Assembly (NCBI GenBank): GCA_012837465.1
Contig: DURG01000266.1
Coordinates: 1-7,399, forward strand
Direction of reading: 5' to 3'
Length of the DNA stretch: 7,399 nt
Source of the DNA: Propionibacterium sp.
GTDB taxonomy: Bacteria > Actinomycetota > Actinomycetes > Propionibacteriales > Propionibacteriaceae
Under the pieces are notes generated by a model that was not told the origin of the DNA, searched no databases, and saw only the letters and a program-made list of their open reading frames with translations. Made by a program: the position numbers and the translations under genes. This document shows, one piece after another, positions 1 through 5,833 of the stretch. Every line of letters starts with the position of its first letter. The stretch's first letter is position 1.

Positions 1-847
1 CGCCGGTGCCGTGGCGCCACTCGGAGAGCAGGCCGTCGACGGCGTGGGGCAGGTCCACCTCGTCGAGGCGGGGCGAGGACAGGGCTTGGACGGAGCGGCG
101 CACCTCGGTCAGGGCCTTGCGGGCGGTGCCGTCGACGACCTGGAGGCGACGTTCCCGTTCGGCGTCGTCGTCGAGGCCGCTGACGGCGCCGAGCTGCGCG
201 ATGATGCCGACGAGATCCTGGGCGACGGTGTCGTGGATCTCGCGGGCGAGGCGGGCGCGTTCCTCGACCACGCCGGTGTCGCGGGCCCGGGCCACGAGCT
301 CCTCCTGGAGGGCGGTGTTGCGGGCCTCCGCGAGCCGGAGTTCGGCGTTGGCGCGCTCGAGCTCGTCGGTGCGGTCCTGGCGGGTGCGGTCCAACCGCGC
401 CATGGGCAAGGCGATGCCGAGGTTGACCAGGATGAACAGCGTCAGGATCAGCGGATTGAACAGCGGCGACGCGACGCCACCCGATTGTGCGGTGGCACAG
501 ATCACGGCGGTGACCACCAGCGCAGCGATGGCTTCGCGTCCCTTGAACTGACGAGTGGTGTCCACGTAGCCGAAGAACGCGGCCAGCCCGAACAACGGGT
601 TGGTCAGGACGAGCACGAGATGGAGCGCGCTGACGACCCAGAATGCGGTGCGCGCGTCACGCGATCCGCGAGGCTGCCTGTCGAGCCACCACCGGCCCAG
701 CCCGGCCGCTGCCGCCAGCGGCACGAAGAGCCAGCCGGTCCACGGCGGATAGATCTCCGGGACGGCTGCGGTCACCACGAGGGCGCCGGCCACCGAGAGG
801 CCCAGCAGGGTGAGCGGCAGGATGGTCATCCAGTCGCGCGGCTTCAT
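1..847 (-). CDS. Sensor histidine kinase, NarL/DesK type (HisKA_3), C-terminus outside window
   Basis: This gene encodes a membrane sensor kinase that would autophosphorylate on histidine and pass the phosphate to a LuxR/NarL-type response regulator, probably encoded just beyond the left edge. Translating the minus strand from the ATG at 847 gives 282 open codons. Hydrophobic membrane segments lie at about residues 7-29, 36-55, 67-94, 104-124 and 128-151. A charged, probably coiled-coil linker follows (152-190). Next comes the HisKA_3 dimerisation/phosphoacceptor motif ERARLAREIHDTVAQDL (196-212), in which H205 is the likely phosphorylated residue. The HATPase_c domain is cut off by the window edge. 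The ATG lies 14 bp after the ABC permease stop, which suggests one transcript. The ribosome binding site is weak (GAAG), consistent with coupling to the upstream gene. The family call is firm. The signal it senses is unknown; envelope stress or a membrane-active compound is an inference from the ABC-2 partners. Confidence 0.93.
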   Translation of the reverse strand, partial: MKPRDWMTILPLTLLGLSVAGALVVTAAVPEIYPPWTGWLFVPLAAAAGLGRWWLDRQPRGSRDARTAFWVVSALHLVLVLTNPLFGLAAFFGYVDTTRQFKGREAIAALVVTAVICATAQSGGVASPLFNPLILTLFILVNLGIALPMARLDRTRQDRTDELERANAELRLAEARNTALQEELVARARDTGVVEERARLAREIHDTVAQDLVGIIAQLGAVSGLDDDAERERRLQVVDGTARKALTEVRRSVQALSSPRLDEVDLPHAVDGLLSEWRHGTG

Positions 848-861
848 GGCACCATCTTCGC

Positions 862-1605
862 CTACTCCCACCGGAAGGTCCGCAACGCGACGACGACGCC
901 CACCACCGCCCACACCAGGCACACGAGCACACCGGTGCCCAGCTCCGTCGCGGAGCCCGCCCCCGTCATCGCGTCGCCCATCAACTGGGCGGCTGCTCCA
1001 CCCGGCATGAGGTTCGTCAGCGTGGTCAGCCATTCCGGGAACAGGGCTCGCGGGTACCACATGCCGGCGGCGAACCACTGGGTGGCGGCCACCGCGGTGC
1101 CCACCCCGCTCGCGGCCTTTGGGTTCGGGATGACCGCGCTCAGCACGGTGCCCAGCGCTAGGAAGGCCGCCGTCGAAGCGATGACGGCGACGGCGTACCT
1201 CAGCGGCGAGACGGCTCCCGGGACGCCGAACAGCAGCGGCACGACGGTGATGACCAGGGCCGCGACGAGGCAGAGGGCGCCCATGAGCGTGAGACATGCC
1301 TTCAGCAGGTCGGCGGCGGAGGCGGGCGTGGTGCGAAGGCGGCGGAGGAAGCCGAGCTCGCGGTAGTCGCCCAGCAGTTGCGGCAGGAGCACCAGGCCCA
1401 CCATGGAGATGGTGAACAGGGTGAGCGTGGGCGTGTAGGCCTGGCTGACGCTCAGCCCGCCGAACACCTCGGAGGGTCGCCGGGCGGCGGGGATCGCGGC
1501 GATGATGACGGCGGCGAGCAACGGGAGCACCAGCCACACGACGGCGGCCGGCGTGCGCGCGAACATGCGCACCTCGTTGCGGAACAGGGCAGCGGTGGCA
1601 CTCAT
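862..1605 (-). CDS. ABC-2 type transporter permease
   Basis: This is a 247-residue integral membrane subunit of an ABC-2 family exporter, paired with the ATPase encoded immediately upstream. A short cytoplasmic N-terminus (FRNEVRMFARTP) precedes the first membrane helix (about 21-38). Further hydrophobic segments lie at about 58-80, 106-130, 137-160, 167-185 and 224-242, giving six in all as usual for the family. The cytoplasmic loop after helix 2 carries DYRELGFLRRLRTTPAS (80-96), the family's characteristic ELGFLRRLRTTP coupling stretch. The start codon overlaps the ATPase stop as ATGA, and AAGGA sits 7 nt upstream of it, so translation is probably coupled. In actinobacteria and Bacillus, ABC-2 pairs adjoining a NarL-type two-component system often export drugs, lipids or antimicrobial compounds (compare the linearmycin-resistance Lnr systems). 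The substrate here cannot be told from sequence. Confidence 0.93.
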   Translation of the reverse strand: MSATAALFRNEVRMFARTPAAVVWLVLPLLAAVIIAAIPAARRPSEVFGGLSVSQAYTPTLTLFTISMVGLVLLPQLLGDYRELGFLRRLRTTPASAADLLKACLTLMGALCLVAALVITVVPLLFGVPGAVSPLRYAVAVIASTAAFLALGTVLSAVIPNPKAASGVGTAVAATQWFAAGMWYPRALFPEWLTTLTNLMPGGAAAQLMGDAMTGAGSATELGTGVLVCLVWAVVGVVVALRTFRWE

Positions 1606-2312
1606 GCTGAGGTCCTTGTCGTGAGGTCGAGGTAGGCCGCCTCGAGGGAGCGGTGGCCTTCAGCGAGTACGGCCGGCGAGCCGTCGGCGACGATGCGCCC
1701 GGCGTCGATGATGATGACGCGGTCGCAGAGGTAGTCGGCCTCCTCCATCGAGTGGGTGACCAGGACGATGGTGACGCCGGAGGCGCGGAGGCCGTCCAGA
1801 TAGCCCCAGATGTCGCGGCGGGCCGACGGGTCGAGGCCGGTGGTCAGTTCGTCGAGGATCGCGATGCGGGGGCGGCCGACGAGGGCCAGGGCCACGGAGA
1901 GCCGCTGCTGCTGGCCGCCGGAGAGCTTCTCGAAGCGCTTGTTCGCGTGCTCGGCCAGCCCGAAGCGTTGGAGGAGCTCATCGGTGGGCACGGGGTCGGC
2001 GTAGAAGGAGCCGAACAGGTCGAGGGCCTCGTGCGGGGTGATCTTGGCGGGGAGGCGGCACTGCTGCAGTTGCATGCCGATCTGCGCGCGGAACCCTGGG
2101 GGCGGTGCGGCGGGGTCCATGCCGTCGACGGTGATGGTGCCGCCGTCTCGCGTGCGCAGGCCGCCGATGCACTCCACCGTGGTGGTCTTGCCCGCGCCGT
2201 TGGGGCCGAGGATGCCGAGGATCTCGCCCTCGTCGACGGCGAAGTCGAGGCCGGTGAGTACGTGGTGGGTGCCGTAACTCTTGGTGAGGCCGGAGACGTC
2301 GATGAGTGCCAT
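1602..2312 (-). CDS. ABC transporter ATP-binding protein (ABC-2 exporter)
   Basis: This is a 236-residue cytoplasmic nucleotide-binding subunit that would drive the adjacent ABC-2 permease. All ABC ATPase motifs are visible: Walker A GPNGAGKT (36-43), Q-loop region around MQLQQ (80-84), signature LSGGQ (130-134), Walker B IAILDE (150-155), D-loop TTGLDP (157-162) and switch histidine H187 in LVTHSMEEAD. After the Walker B glutamate the residue is Leu (DELTTGLD) where most ABC ATPases have Pro; I recall this variant in related exporter families, so it should not mean loss of activity. The gene is the first of the ATPase-permease-kinase set and overlaps the permease by 4 bp. A GGAG motif lies only 2 nt before the ATG at 2312, which is short for a normal Shine-Dalgarno, so either initiation is inefficient or the start is slightly misplaced. 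The N-terminus MALIDVSGLTKSYG fits the family well. Confidence 0.95.
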   Translation of the reverse strand: MALIDVSGLTKSYGTHHVLTGLDFAVDEGEILGILGPNGAGKTTTVECIGGLRTRDGGTITVDGMDPAAPPPGFRAQIGMQLQQCRLPAKITPHEALDLFGSFYADPVPTDELLQRFGLAEHANKRFEKLSGGQQQRLSVALALVGRPRIAILDELTTGLDPSARRDIWGYLDGLRASGVTIVLVTHSMEEADYLCDRVIIIDAGRIVADGSPAVLAEGHRSLEAAYLDLTTRTSA

Positions 2313-2368
2313 GTCTCCATGGTGTCGCCGAACGGGCGATGGCGAATCAGGCAGGAGGGCCGACCTGG

Positions 2369-2386
2369 GTCATCCGATCGGAGGAC
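2369..2386. promoter_or_regulatory. Near-perfect 18-bp palindrome upstream of the ABC/kinase operon
   Basis: The stretch GTCaTCCGATCGGAgGAC pairs at 8 of 9 positions and has a perfect 10-bp core TCCGATCGGA (2373-2382). It lies about 57-74 bp upstream of the ATPase start codon. NarL/LuxR-type response regulators bind inverted repeats of about this size, and the operon encodes a NarL-type kinase, so a role as the regulator's operator is a reasonable inference. I see no convincing -35/-10 pair next to it. Confidence 0.4.
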
Positions 2387-2390
2387 ACGG

Positions 2391-2433
2391 TCCCTGAGCG
2401 CGAGTTCTACGAGCGGCGAAGGGCTGCCGCCGC
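2391..2433 (+). repeat. REP-like intergenic repeat, copy 1
   Basis: This copy begins TCCCTGAGCG and ends CGAAGGGCTGCCGCCGC, about 43 nt. It matches, in opposite orientation, the element at 2478-2534. The shared ends are (T/C)CCTGAGCG at one side and CGAAGGGC...CCGCCGC at the other, while the interior differs. Together they form a long imperfect inverted repeat. I recall intergenic elements with TCCCTGAGC...CGAAGGGC from many high-GC actinobacterial genomes; that recognition is from memory, not from a search. Confidence 0.55.
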
Positions 2434-2477
2434 GTGCATGTGACCTTGACGACGGTGGACGAGGTGTCAGGCCAGCT

Positions 2478-2534
2478 GCGGCGGCCCTTCGTCGTTGGCT
2501 GGCTCGCAAGCTCGCTGGCGAACGCTCAGGAACC
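2478..2534 (-). repeat. REP-like intergenic repeat, copy 2 (inverted), next to the nhaA stop
   Basis: Read on the minus strand this element begins GGTTCCTGAGCG and ends CGAAGGGCCGCCGC, about 57 nt. It starts 4 nt after the nhaA stop codon and faces copy 1. The 3' ends pair directly: CGAAGGG (2417-2423) with CCCTTCG (2485-2491), and CCGCCGC (2427-2433) with GCGGCGG (2478-2484), with a 3-nt bulge. The RNA could fold into a stem below nhaA and might slow exonucleases or help end the transcript. No T-run follows, so a classic intrinsic terminator is not shown. Confidence 0.55.
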
Positions 2535-2538
2535 AGAG

Positions 2539-3987
2539 TCAGAGCCAGTCCTCGTCGCGCGGGCCGTAGCGGCCGTCGCGTTCCTCGTTGATCGAGTCGA
2601 TGAACTCCGCCTCGCTGTCCAGGTCGAAGCCGTCGAGGGCTGCCTGGTAGTCGAGCTCCGGCTCGGGGAGGTCCTCCCCGTCCATGTAGCCGACCCGATC
2701 CACGCGCCACTCAAGGCCGCGGTGCTCGCGGCCGGTGATGGGCTCGACGTTGACGTCGGGGAGGCCGTCTTGGTTCATGTCGGTGCTGCGGACCAGTTTC
2801 GAAGCGTGCGAGAGGGCGATCGCACCGGCGATGGCGGAGATCGCGGTGCCCAGCAGGACGCCGATCTTGCCGCCGGCGGTGTGTTCGCCGTCGACGAAGG
2901 ACAGGTCGGCGATCAGCAGCGAGACCGTGAAGCCCATGCCGCACACGAGGCCGACGGGGACCAGGTCACGCAGGCCGACGGCGTCGGGTAGCCGGAGCGG
3001 GGTGAGCTTCGTGACGAGGGCGGTGGTCAGCAGCACGCCGGTGACCTTGCCGAGGAACAGGCCGAGCACGATGGCGAGCACGACGGGCTGCAGCAGGATC
3101 TCGCCGATCCCCTGGCCGGTGATGAAGGTGACGCCGGCGGCGAAGAAGGCGAAGATCGGCAGCACGATGCCGGCCGAGTAGGGCTGGAGCGCGTGCTCGA
3201 TCTGGACGGTGCGGGGCTCCTCCTCGTCGTGGACGGGGCGGGCTGGTACGCAGAAGCCGAGGATGACGCCGGCGATGGTGGCGTGGACGCCGGAGGCGTG
3301 CATGAACCACCAGGCGACCAGGCCGAGGAGCACGAGCACCAGCTTGGGCCAGCGCTTCGTGCGCACCACGAACCAGAAGATGGCTGCCGCGACGATGGTG
3401 CCGAGCAGCATGGGGATGTTGAGGTCTGCGGTGTAGAAAACGGCGATGATGATGATCGCCAGGAGGTCGTCGATGACCGCCAGCGTCATGAGGAACAGGC
3501 GCAACGCGCGTGGCAGGCCGCGGCCGAAGACCGCCAGCACGGCGAGCGCGAACGCGATGTCGGTGGCGGTGGGGATGGCCCATCCGTGGGCGGCCGTGCT
3601 GTCGCCGGTGAGGAAGATGACCACGGTGTAGATGATGGCCGGCATGGCCATGCCGCCGACGGCGGCGAGCACGGGGACGGCGGCGGCCTTCAGGTCGCGG
3701 AGTGCGCCGGCGACGAGGTCATGTTTGAGCTCGACGCCCACGAGGAAGAAGAACAGGGCGAGCAGGCCGTCGGAGGCCCAGTGCGCCAGCGAGAGGTGCA
3801 ATCCGAGCGATTCGGGGCCGACGTGGATCTGCGAGAGCGCATGGTAGGCCTCGCCCCAGGGCGTGTTGGCCCAGATCAGCGCCACCATCGCCGCCGCCAG
3901 GAGCAGCGCGCCGCCGGTGGTCTCCCGGGTCACCCACAGGCGCAGTCGTTCGCCCGCGGAGGGTGGCGTCATCACATCGGTCGTCAT
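2539..3987 (-). CDS. nhaA: Na+/H+ antiporter NhaA with acidic C-terminal extension
   Basis: This inner-membrane antiporter exchanges cytoplasmic Na+ or Li+ for external protons and serves pH and salt homeostasis. The product is 482 residues. Family landmarks, with expected E. coli equivalents, are: E86 in FFFLVGVELKHDL; D143 in PTATDIAFA (D133); the ion-binding pair D173-D174 in AVIDDLLAI (D163/D164); H235 in SGVHATIAGVI (pH-response H225); and K314 in GLFLGKVTG (K300). Hydrophobic helices fill residues about 22-395. The remaining 85 residues form a hydrophilic acidic tail absent from the roughly 390-residue enterobacterial protein; it contains DMNQDGLPD (403-411), which resembles a calcium-binding loop. 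I chose the ATG at 3987 because GGAG lies 5 nt upstream. An in-frame ATG at 4020 has no good ribosome site and would add 11 residues that do not look like NhaA. The gene appears monocistronic, with a hairpin upstream and a repeat pair downstream. Confidence 0.95.
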   Translation of the reverse strand: MTTDVMTPPSAGERLRLWVTRETTGGALLLAAAMVALIWANTPWGEAYHALSQIHVGPESLGLHLSLAHWASDGLLALFFFLVGVELKHDLVAGALRDLKAAAVPVLAAVGGMAMPAIIYTVVIFLTGDSTAAHGWAIPTATDIAFALAVLAVFGRGLPRALRLFLMTLAVIDDLLAIIIIAVFYTADLNIPMLLGTIVAAAIFWFVVRTKRWPKLVLVLLGLVAWWFMHASGVHATIAGVILGFCVPARPVHDEEEPRTVQIEHALQPYSAGIVLPIFAFFAAGVTFITGQGIGEILLQPVVLAIVLGLFLGKVTGVLLTTALVTKLTPLRLPDAVGLRDLVPVGLVCGMGFTVSLLIADLSFVDGEHTAGGKIGVLLGTAISAIAGAIALSHASKLVRSTDMNQDGLPDVNVEPITGREHRGLEWRVDRVGYMDGEDLPEPELDYQAALDGFDLDSEAEFIDSINEERDGRYGPRDEDWL

Positions 3988-4020
3988 TGAATCTCCAGTC
4001 GTCGCCTGGGTGATGAACAC

Positions 4021-4070
4021 AAATTACGTCGTCAGGAACGCTGCGCCGGGCTCTTGCCATTTCTTGCCAT
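4021..4070 (-). promoter_or_regulatory. Possible nhaA promoter with two ATGGCAA direct repeats
   Basis: On the minus strand TAATTT (plus-strand 4021-4026) could serve as a -10 box, placing the transcript start about 25-30 nt before the nhaA ATG. I find no good -35 box at the usual distance. Two copies of ATGGCAA (plus-strand TTGCCAT at 4054-4060 and 4064-4070) lie exactly 10 bp, one helical turn, apart, around -40 to -57 of that start. A weak -35 with upstream phased repeats is what an activator-dependent promoter would look like. This is inference only. Confidence 0.3.
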
Positions 4071-4105
4071 CCCCGCACCCCCAGCAACATCCCTGCAGAA
4101 TCAGA

Positions 4106-4136
4106 GCACCCACTGTGGATCATCCACAGTGGGTGC
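4106..4136 (-). terminator. Perfect 14-bp hairpin after the FMN reductase gene
   Basis: The arms GCACCCACTGTGGA and TCCACAGTGGGTGC pair perfectly around a 3-nt loop. The hairpin begins 20 nt after the stop of the minus-strand FMN reductase gene and lies before nhaA. On the minus strand the following bases (CTCTGATTCTG) are only modestly T-rich, as is common for actinobacterial terminators. It probably separates the reductase and nhaA transcripts. Confidence 0.7.
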
Positions 4137-4156
4137 CTTCGTCAGGAAGGAATGCG

Positions 4157-4711
4157 TCAGGCGGCAGCCTGCTGCTCGAAGCCCGCGAAGGTGCAGAAGG
4201 CGCCGACGAAGCCCTCCAGCATCGAGCGCAGCGCCTCGGACTGGATGGAGCCGTCCTCGCCCAGGTCGCCGTCGCGGAACTGGACGAAGGCCTCGGGCTG
4301 GCCCATGGTGGGCATGTCGAGGTGTGCGAGCACGTTGCGCAGGTGCTGCTGGGCCATCGCGGTGCCGGCGCCGCCGGGCGAGGTGCCGATCACGGCGGCA
4401 GGGGTGCCGCCCCACACCGAGGTGCCCCAGGGGCGGCCGCCCCACTCGAGGGCGTTCTTCAGTGCGGCGGGCATCGTCCGCGAGTACTCGGGGGTCACGA
4501 AGATGACGGCGTCGAGGCCGGACACCTGTTCCTTGAAGTCGACGGCGACCTTGGGGTAGTCGACGTCCGCGTCGCGGTTGTACAGCGGCAGGTTGCCGAT
4601 CTCGACCTCCACGTACTCGACGCCGGAGGGCACGAGCGTGCCGATCGCGTTCGCCAGGCGGCGGTTGATGGAGGAGGCGGAGAGGGAGCCGACGATGTAG
4701 CCGATGCGCAT
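4157..4711 (-). CDS. NADPH-dependent FMN reductase-family flavoprotein
   Basis: The product is a 184-residue cytoplasmic flavodoxin-fold protein of the NADPH-dependent FMN reductase family (PF03358), whose members reduce FMN, quinones, azo dyes or chromate at the expense of NAD(P)H. Residues 5-20 (YIVGSLSASSINRRLA) form the N-terminal phosphate-binding loop for FMN. TPEYSRTMPAALKNALEW (73-90) is the family's signature flavin-contact stretch, and IGTSPGGAGTAMAQQHLR (108-125) is the second conserved block. Length is typical. The ATG at 4711 is preferred because AAAGG precedes it by 7 nt and the protein starts with the expected beta strand MRIGYIVGS; the open frame continues upstream to 5095 but that part is low-complexity and unrelated. 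The RBS lies within a perfect inverted repeat (4714-4746), which hints at tight control, for instance by a redox- or quinone-responsive repressor. The true substrate cannot be assigned. Confidence 0.9.
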   Translation of the reverse strand: MRIGYIVGSLSASSINRRLANAIGTLVPSGVEYVEVEIGNLPLYNRDADVDYPKVAVDFKEQVSGLDAVIFVTPEYSRTMPAALKNALEWGGRPWGTSVWGGTPAAVIGTSPGGAGTAMAQQHLRNVLAHLDMPTMGQPEAFVQFRDGDLGEDGSIQSEALRSMLEGFVGAFCTFAGFEQQAAA

Positions 4712-4713
4712 GA

Positions 4714-4746
4714 TTAACCTTTCAAAGACTGTGATTGAAAGGTTAA
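4714..4746 (-). promoter_or_regulatory. Perfect 12-bp inverted repeat covering the FMN reductase RBS
   Basis: The arms TTAACCTTTCAA (4714-4725) and TTGAAAGGTTAA (4735-4746) match perfectly around a 9-nt spacer. The AT-rich sequence stands out from its GC-rich surroundings. On the minus strand the second arm contains the AAAGG ribosome site of the reductase gene, so the transcript could fold to hide it. As DNA, two 12-bp half-sites centred 21 bp apart (two helical turns) suit a dimeric repressor of the MarR, HxlR or TetR type. Either role is inferred; no regulator gene is visible in the window. Confidence 0.6.
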
Positions 4747-4773
4747 CCACTTTCCCTGCGGAACGCCAATTCA

Positions 4774-4830
4774 GGCGCCAACCTTTGCCGACGGCGCCAA
4801 CCATTGCCGAAGACGCCAGCCCTACCGGAT
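4774..4830 (+). repeat. Three tandem 19-bp repeats
   Basis: Three 19-nt units follow one another: 4774-4792 (GGCGCCAACCTTTGCCGAC), 4793-4811 (GGCGCCAACCATTGCCGAA) and the more diverged 4812-4830 (GACGCCAGCCCTACCGGAT). Units 1 and 2 differ at two positions. A related partial copy occurs inverted at about 4881-4894 (minus strand CGCCAACCTTCACC). They lie between the FMN reductase leader and the gene at 4944. Function is unknown; iterated protein-binding sites or a small mobile repeat family are both possible. Confidence 0.55.
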
Positions 4831-4848
4831 TCCCCGCCTGCCAACCCA

Positions 4849-4880
4849 GAAGGTGCCAGCCCTGCAGGGCTGGCACCTTC
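4849..4880 (-). terminator. 32-bp perfect palindrome, probable terminator of the 4944-5327 gene
   Basis: Sixteen bases on each side of the 4864/4865 axis pair without a mismatch (GAAGGTGCCAGCCCTG and its complement). It lies 63 bp past the stop of the minus-strand gene at 4944 and upstream of the FMN reductase promoter, a sensible place for a terminator. It has no T-run and folds equally in both directions. The GCCAGCCCT part also resembles the third 19-bp repeat, so it may belong to the same repeat family. Confidence 0.55.
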
Positions 4881-4943
4881 GGTGAAGGTTGGCGCGCTTC
4901 GCAACGGCCCCGACCAGCCGGTGCGGAAGCGCACGGTGACGGC

Positions 4944-5327
4944 TCAGACCGCGTCGAAGGCGTCGGGCTCCTCGGCGTAGCGCGCCTCGAGGGCCTCCTG
5001 AAGGGCGGCGTCGTCGGGCACGATCCGGTAGTAGTCGTCGTCGGCCTGGACCTCCAGGTCATCGATCGCCTCCAGATCCCCGGCGGGGATCTCACTGGCC
5101 TCTGCCTCGACCTGCACGATCAGGTCCGCCACGGAGTCGAGCCCCAGCCAGCGGTATCCGTCCTTGGCGTCGGCCAACTCCTCCGGATCGATGGTCTCGA
5201 GGGCGTTGAGCAGGCCGCCGTTCATCACCATGCCGTGGAGGTTGAGCACTGCCGCGAGCGCGAGGTCGCCGTCGCCGTCGCCCCCGTTGTCGGCGGCGCG
5301 GTTCCAGATTCGTTCGAGGGAGGTCAT
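4944..5327 (-). CDS. Small acidic protein, possibly DUF4375/DMP19-like
   Basis: This 127-residue soluble protein of unknown function is rich in Asp and Glu and should have a very low pI. It has no signal peptide or membrane segment. The central part, NLHGMVMNGGLLNALE (29-44) followed by GYRWLGLDSVADLIVQ (57-72), resembles the NGG...A..LG..  pattern of DUF4375/DMP19 proteins. The match is faint and from memory. The C-terminal third contains DDDYYRIVPDD and a run of alternating Ala/Glu likely to be helical. I chose the ATG at 5327 over an in-frame ATG at 5345: a TACAAT box sits 7 nt upstream of 5327, which suggests a leaderless transcript starting at the ATG, and there is no Shine-Dalgarno for either. 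It is divergent from the GNAT gene, with 86 bp between their start codons. Confidence 0.75.
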   Translation of the reverse strand: MTSLERIWNRAADNGGDGDGDLALAAVLNLHGMVMNGGLLNALETIDPEELADAKDGYRWLGLDSVADLIVQVEAEASEIPAGDLEAIDDLEVQADDDYYRIVPDDAALQEALEARYAEEPDAFDAV

Positions 5328-5334
5328 GGCCGAA

Positions 5335-5361
5335 ATTGTAGGCAAGATGCACCGCCGGCAA
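5335..5361 (-). promoter_or_regulatory. Probable leaderless promoter of the acidic-protein gene
   Basis: On the minus strand TACAAT (plus-strand 5335-5340) matches the -10 consensus well, with a possible TTGCCG -35 box at 5356-5361 (15-nt spacer). Only 7 nt separate the -10 box from the ATG at 5327, so transcription should begin at or next to the start codon. Leaderless mRNAs are frequent in actinobacteria. Confidence 0.6.
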
Positions 5362-5401
5362 CACCTTCACGTCGCAGCGAGCCCCTGAACCCCTGCGCCA
5401 T

Positions 5402-5407
5402 TAGGGT
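5402..5407 (+). promoter_or_regulatory. Possible -10 box (TAGGGT) of the GNAT gene
   Basis: TAGGGT lies 6 nt before the ATG at 5414, matching the TANNNT pattern and distance of a leaderless promoter. The same bases contain AGGG, which could instead act as a Shine-Dalgarno 7 nt from the ATG. No clear -35 box was found, so the two readings cannot be separated here. Confidence 0.4.
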
Positions 5408-5413
5408 GTCGAC

Positions 5414-5833
5414 ATGCCGCGCATCGAATTCACCGACCACGAGTTGCCCACTCGCGACGAATTGGTGCGCCTGTACGACAGCGTCGAGTGGACGGCCTAC
5501 ACCAAGGATCCGGACCGCCTGTACGACGCAGTCACCCGCTCGCTCCGCGTCGTCTCGGCCCGTGAGGACGAGAAGCTCGTTGGGCTCGCCAGGGTGGTGG
5601 GCGACGGGCTGACGATCGTCTACCTCCAGGACATCCTCGTCGATCCGGCCCACCACCGCACCGGCGTCGGCCGCCGGCTGTTCCAACGCGTGCTGGAACC
5701 GTTCGACGACGTACGGCAGCAGGTGCTCATCACCGACGACGAGCCCGGGCAGCGCGCCTTCTACCAGGCCATGGGCTTCACCGAGATCCGCGACATGGAC
5801 CACACCCTGCGCGTGTTCGTGCGCTTCACTTGA
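5414..5833 (+). CDS. GNAT-family N-acetyltransferase
   Basis: This 139-residue cytoplasmic protein should transfer an acetyl group from acetyl-CoA to an unknown amine. The acetyl-CoA pyrophosphate-binding motif A is clear: VDPAHHRTGVGRRLFQRVL (76-94), with the R-T-G-V-G-R form of the Q/RxxGxG/A signature. The late beta-strand and helix motif AFYQAMGF (115-122) is also typical. The N-terminal ELPTRDELVRLYDSVEWTAYTKDPDRL stretch is the arrangement seen in small GNATs of the YhbS/ElaA-like kind. Length is close to the family minimum and appears complete. Its stop overlaps TTGA, the possible TTG start of the decayed gene at 5830, so the two may once have been an operon. The substrate cannot be predicted. 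Confidence 0.9.
   Translation: MPRIEFTDHELPTRDELVRLYDSVEWTAYTKDPDRLYDAVTRSLRVVSAREDEKLVGLARVVGDGLTIVYLQDILVDPAHHRTGVGRRLFQRVLEPFDDVRQQVLITDDEPGQRAFYQAMGFTEIRDMDHTLRVFVRFT

Noticed and set aside
11..1366. Long plus-strand open frame of 451 codons, and similar long frames at 1653-2591, 3193-3990 and 2434-2991
   Set aside because: They are antisense shadows of the kinase, ABC, and nhaA genes. The translations are low-complexity Ala/Gly/Arg/Asp-rich and the opposite strand has clear family motifs.
4774..4894. Possible CRISPR array
   Set aside because: The 19-bp units are directly adjacent without spacers, they diverge, and no cas genes are present.
4712..5095. N-terminal extension of the FMN reductase to an upstream start at 5095
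   Set aside because: The extra residues are low-complexity and cross the repeat cluster and the 3' end of the acidic-protein gene; the ATG at 4711 has a ribosome site and the expected N-terminal strand.
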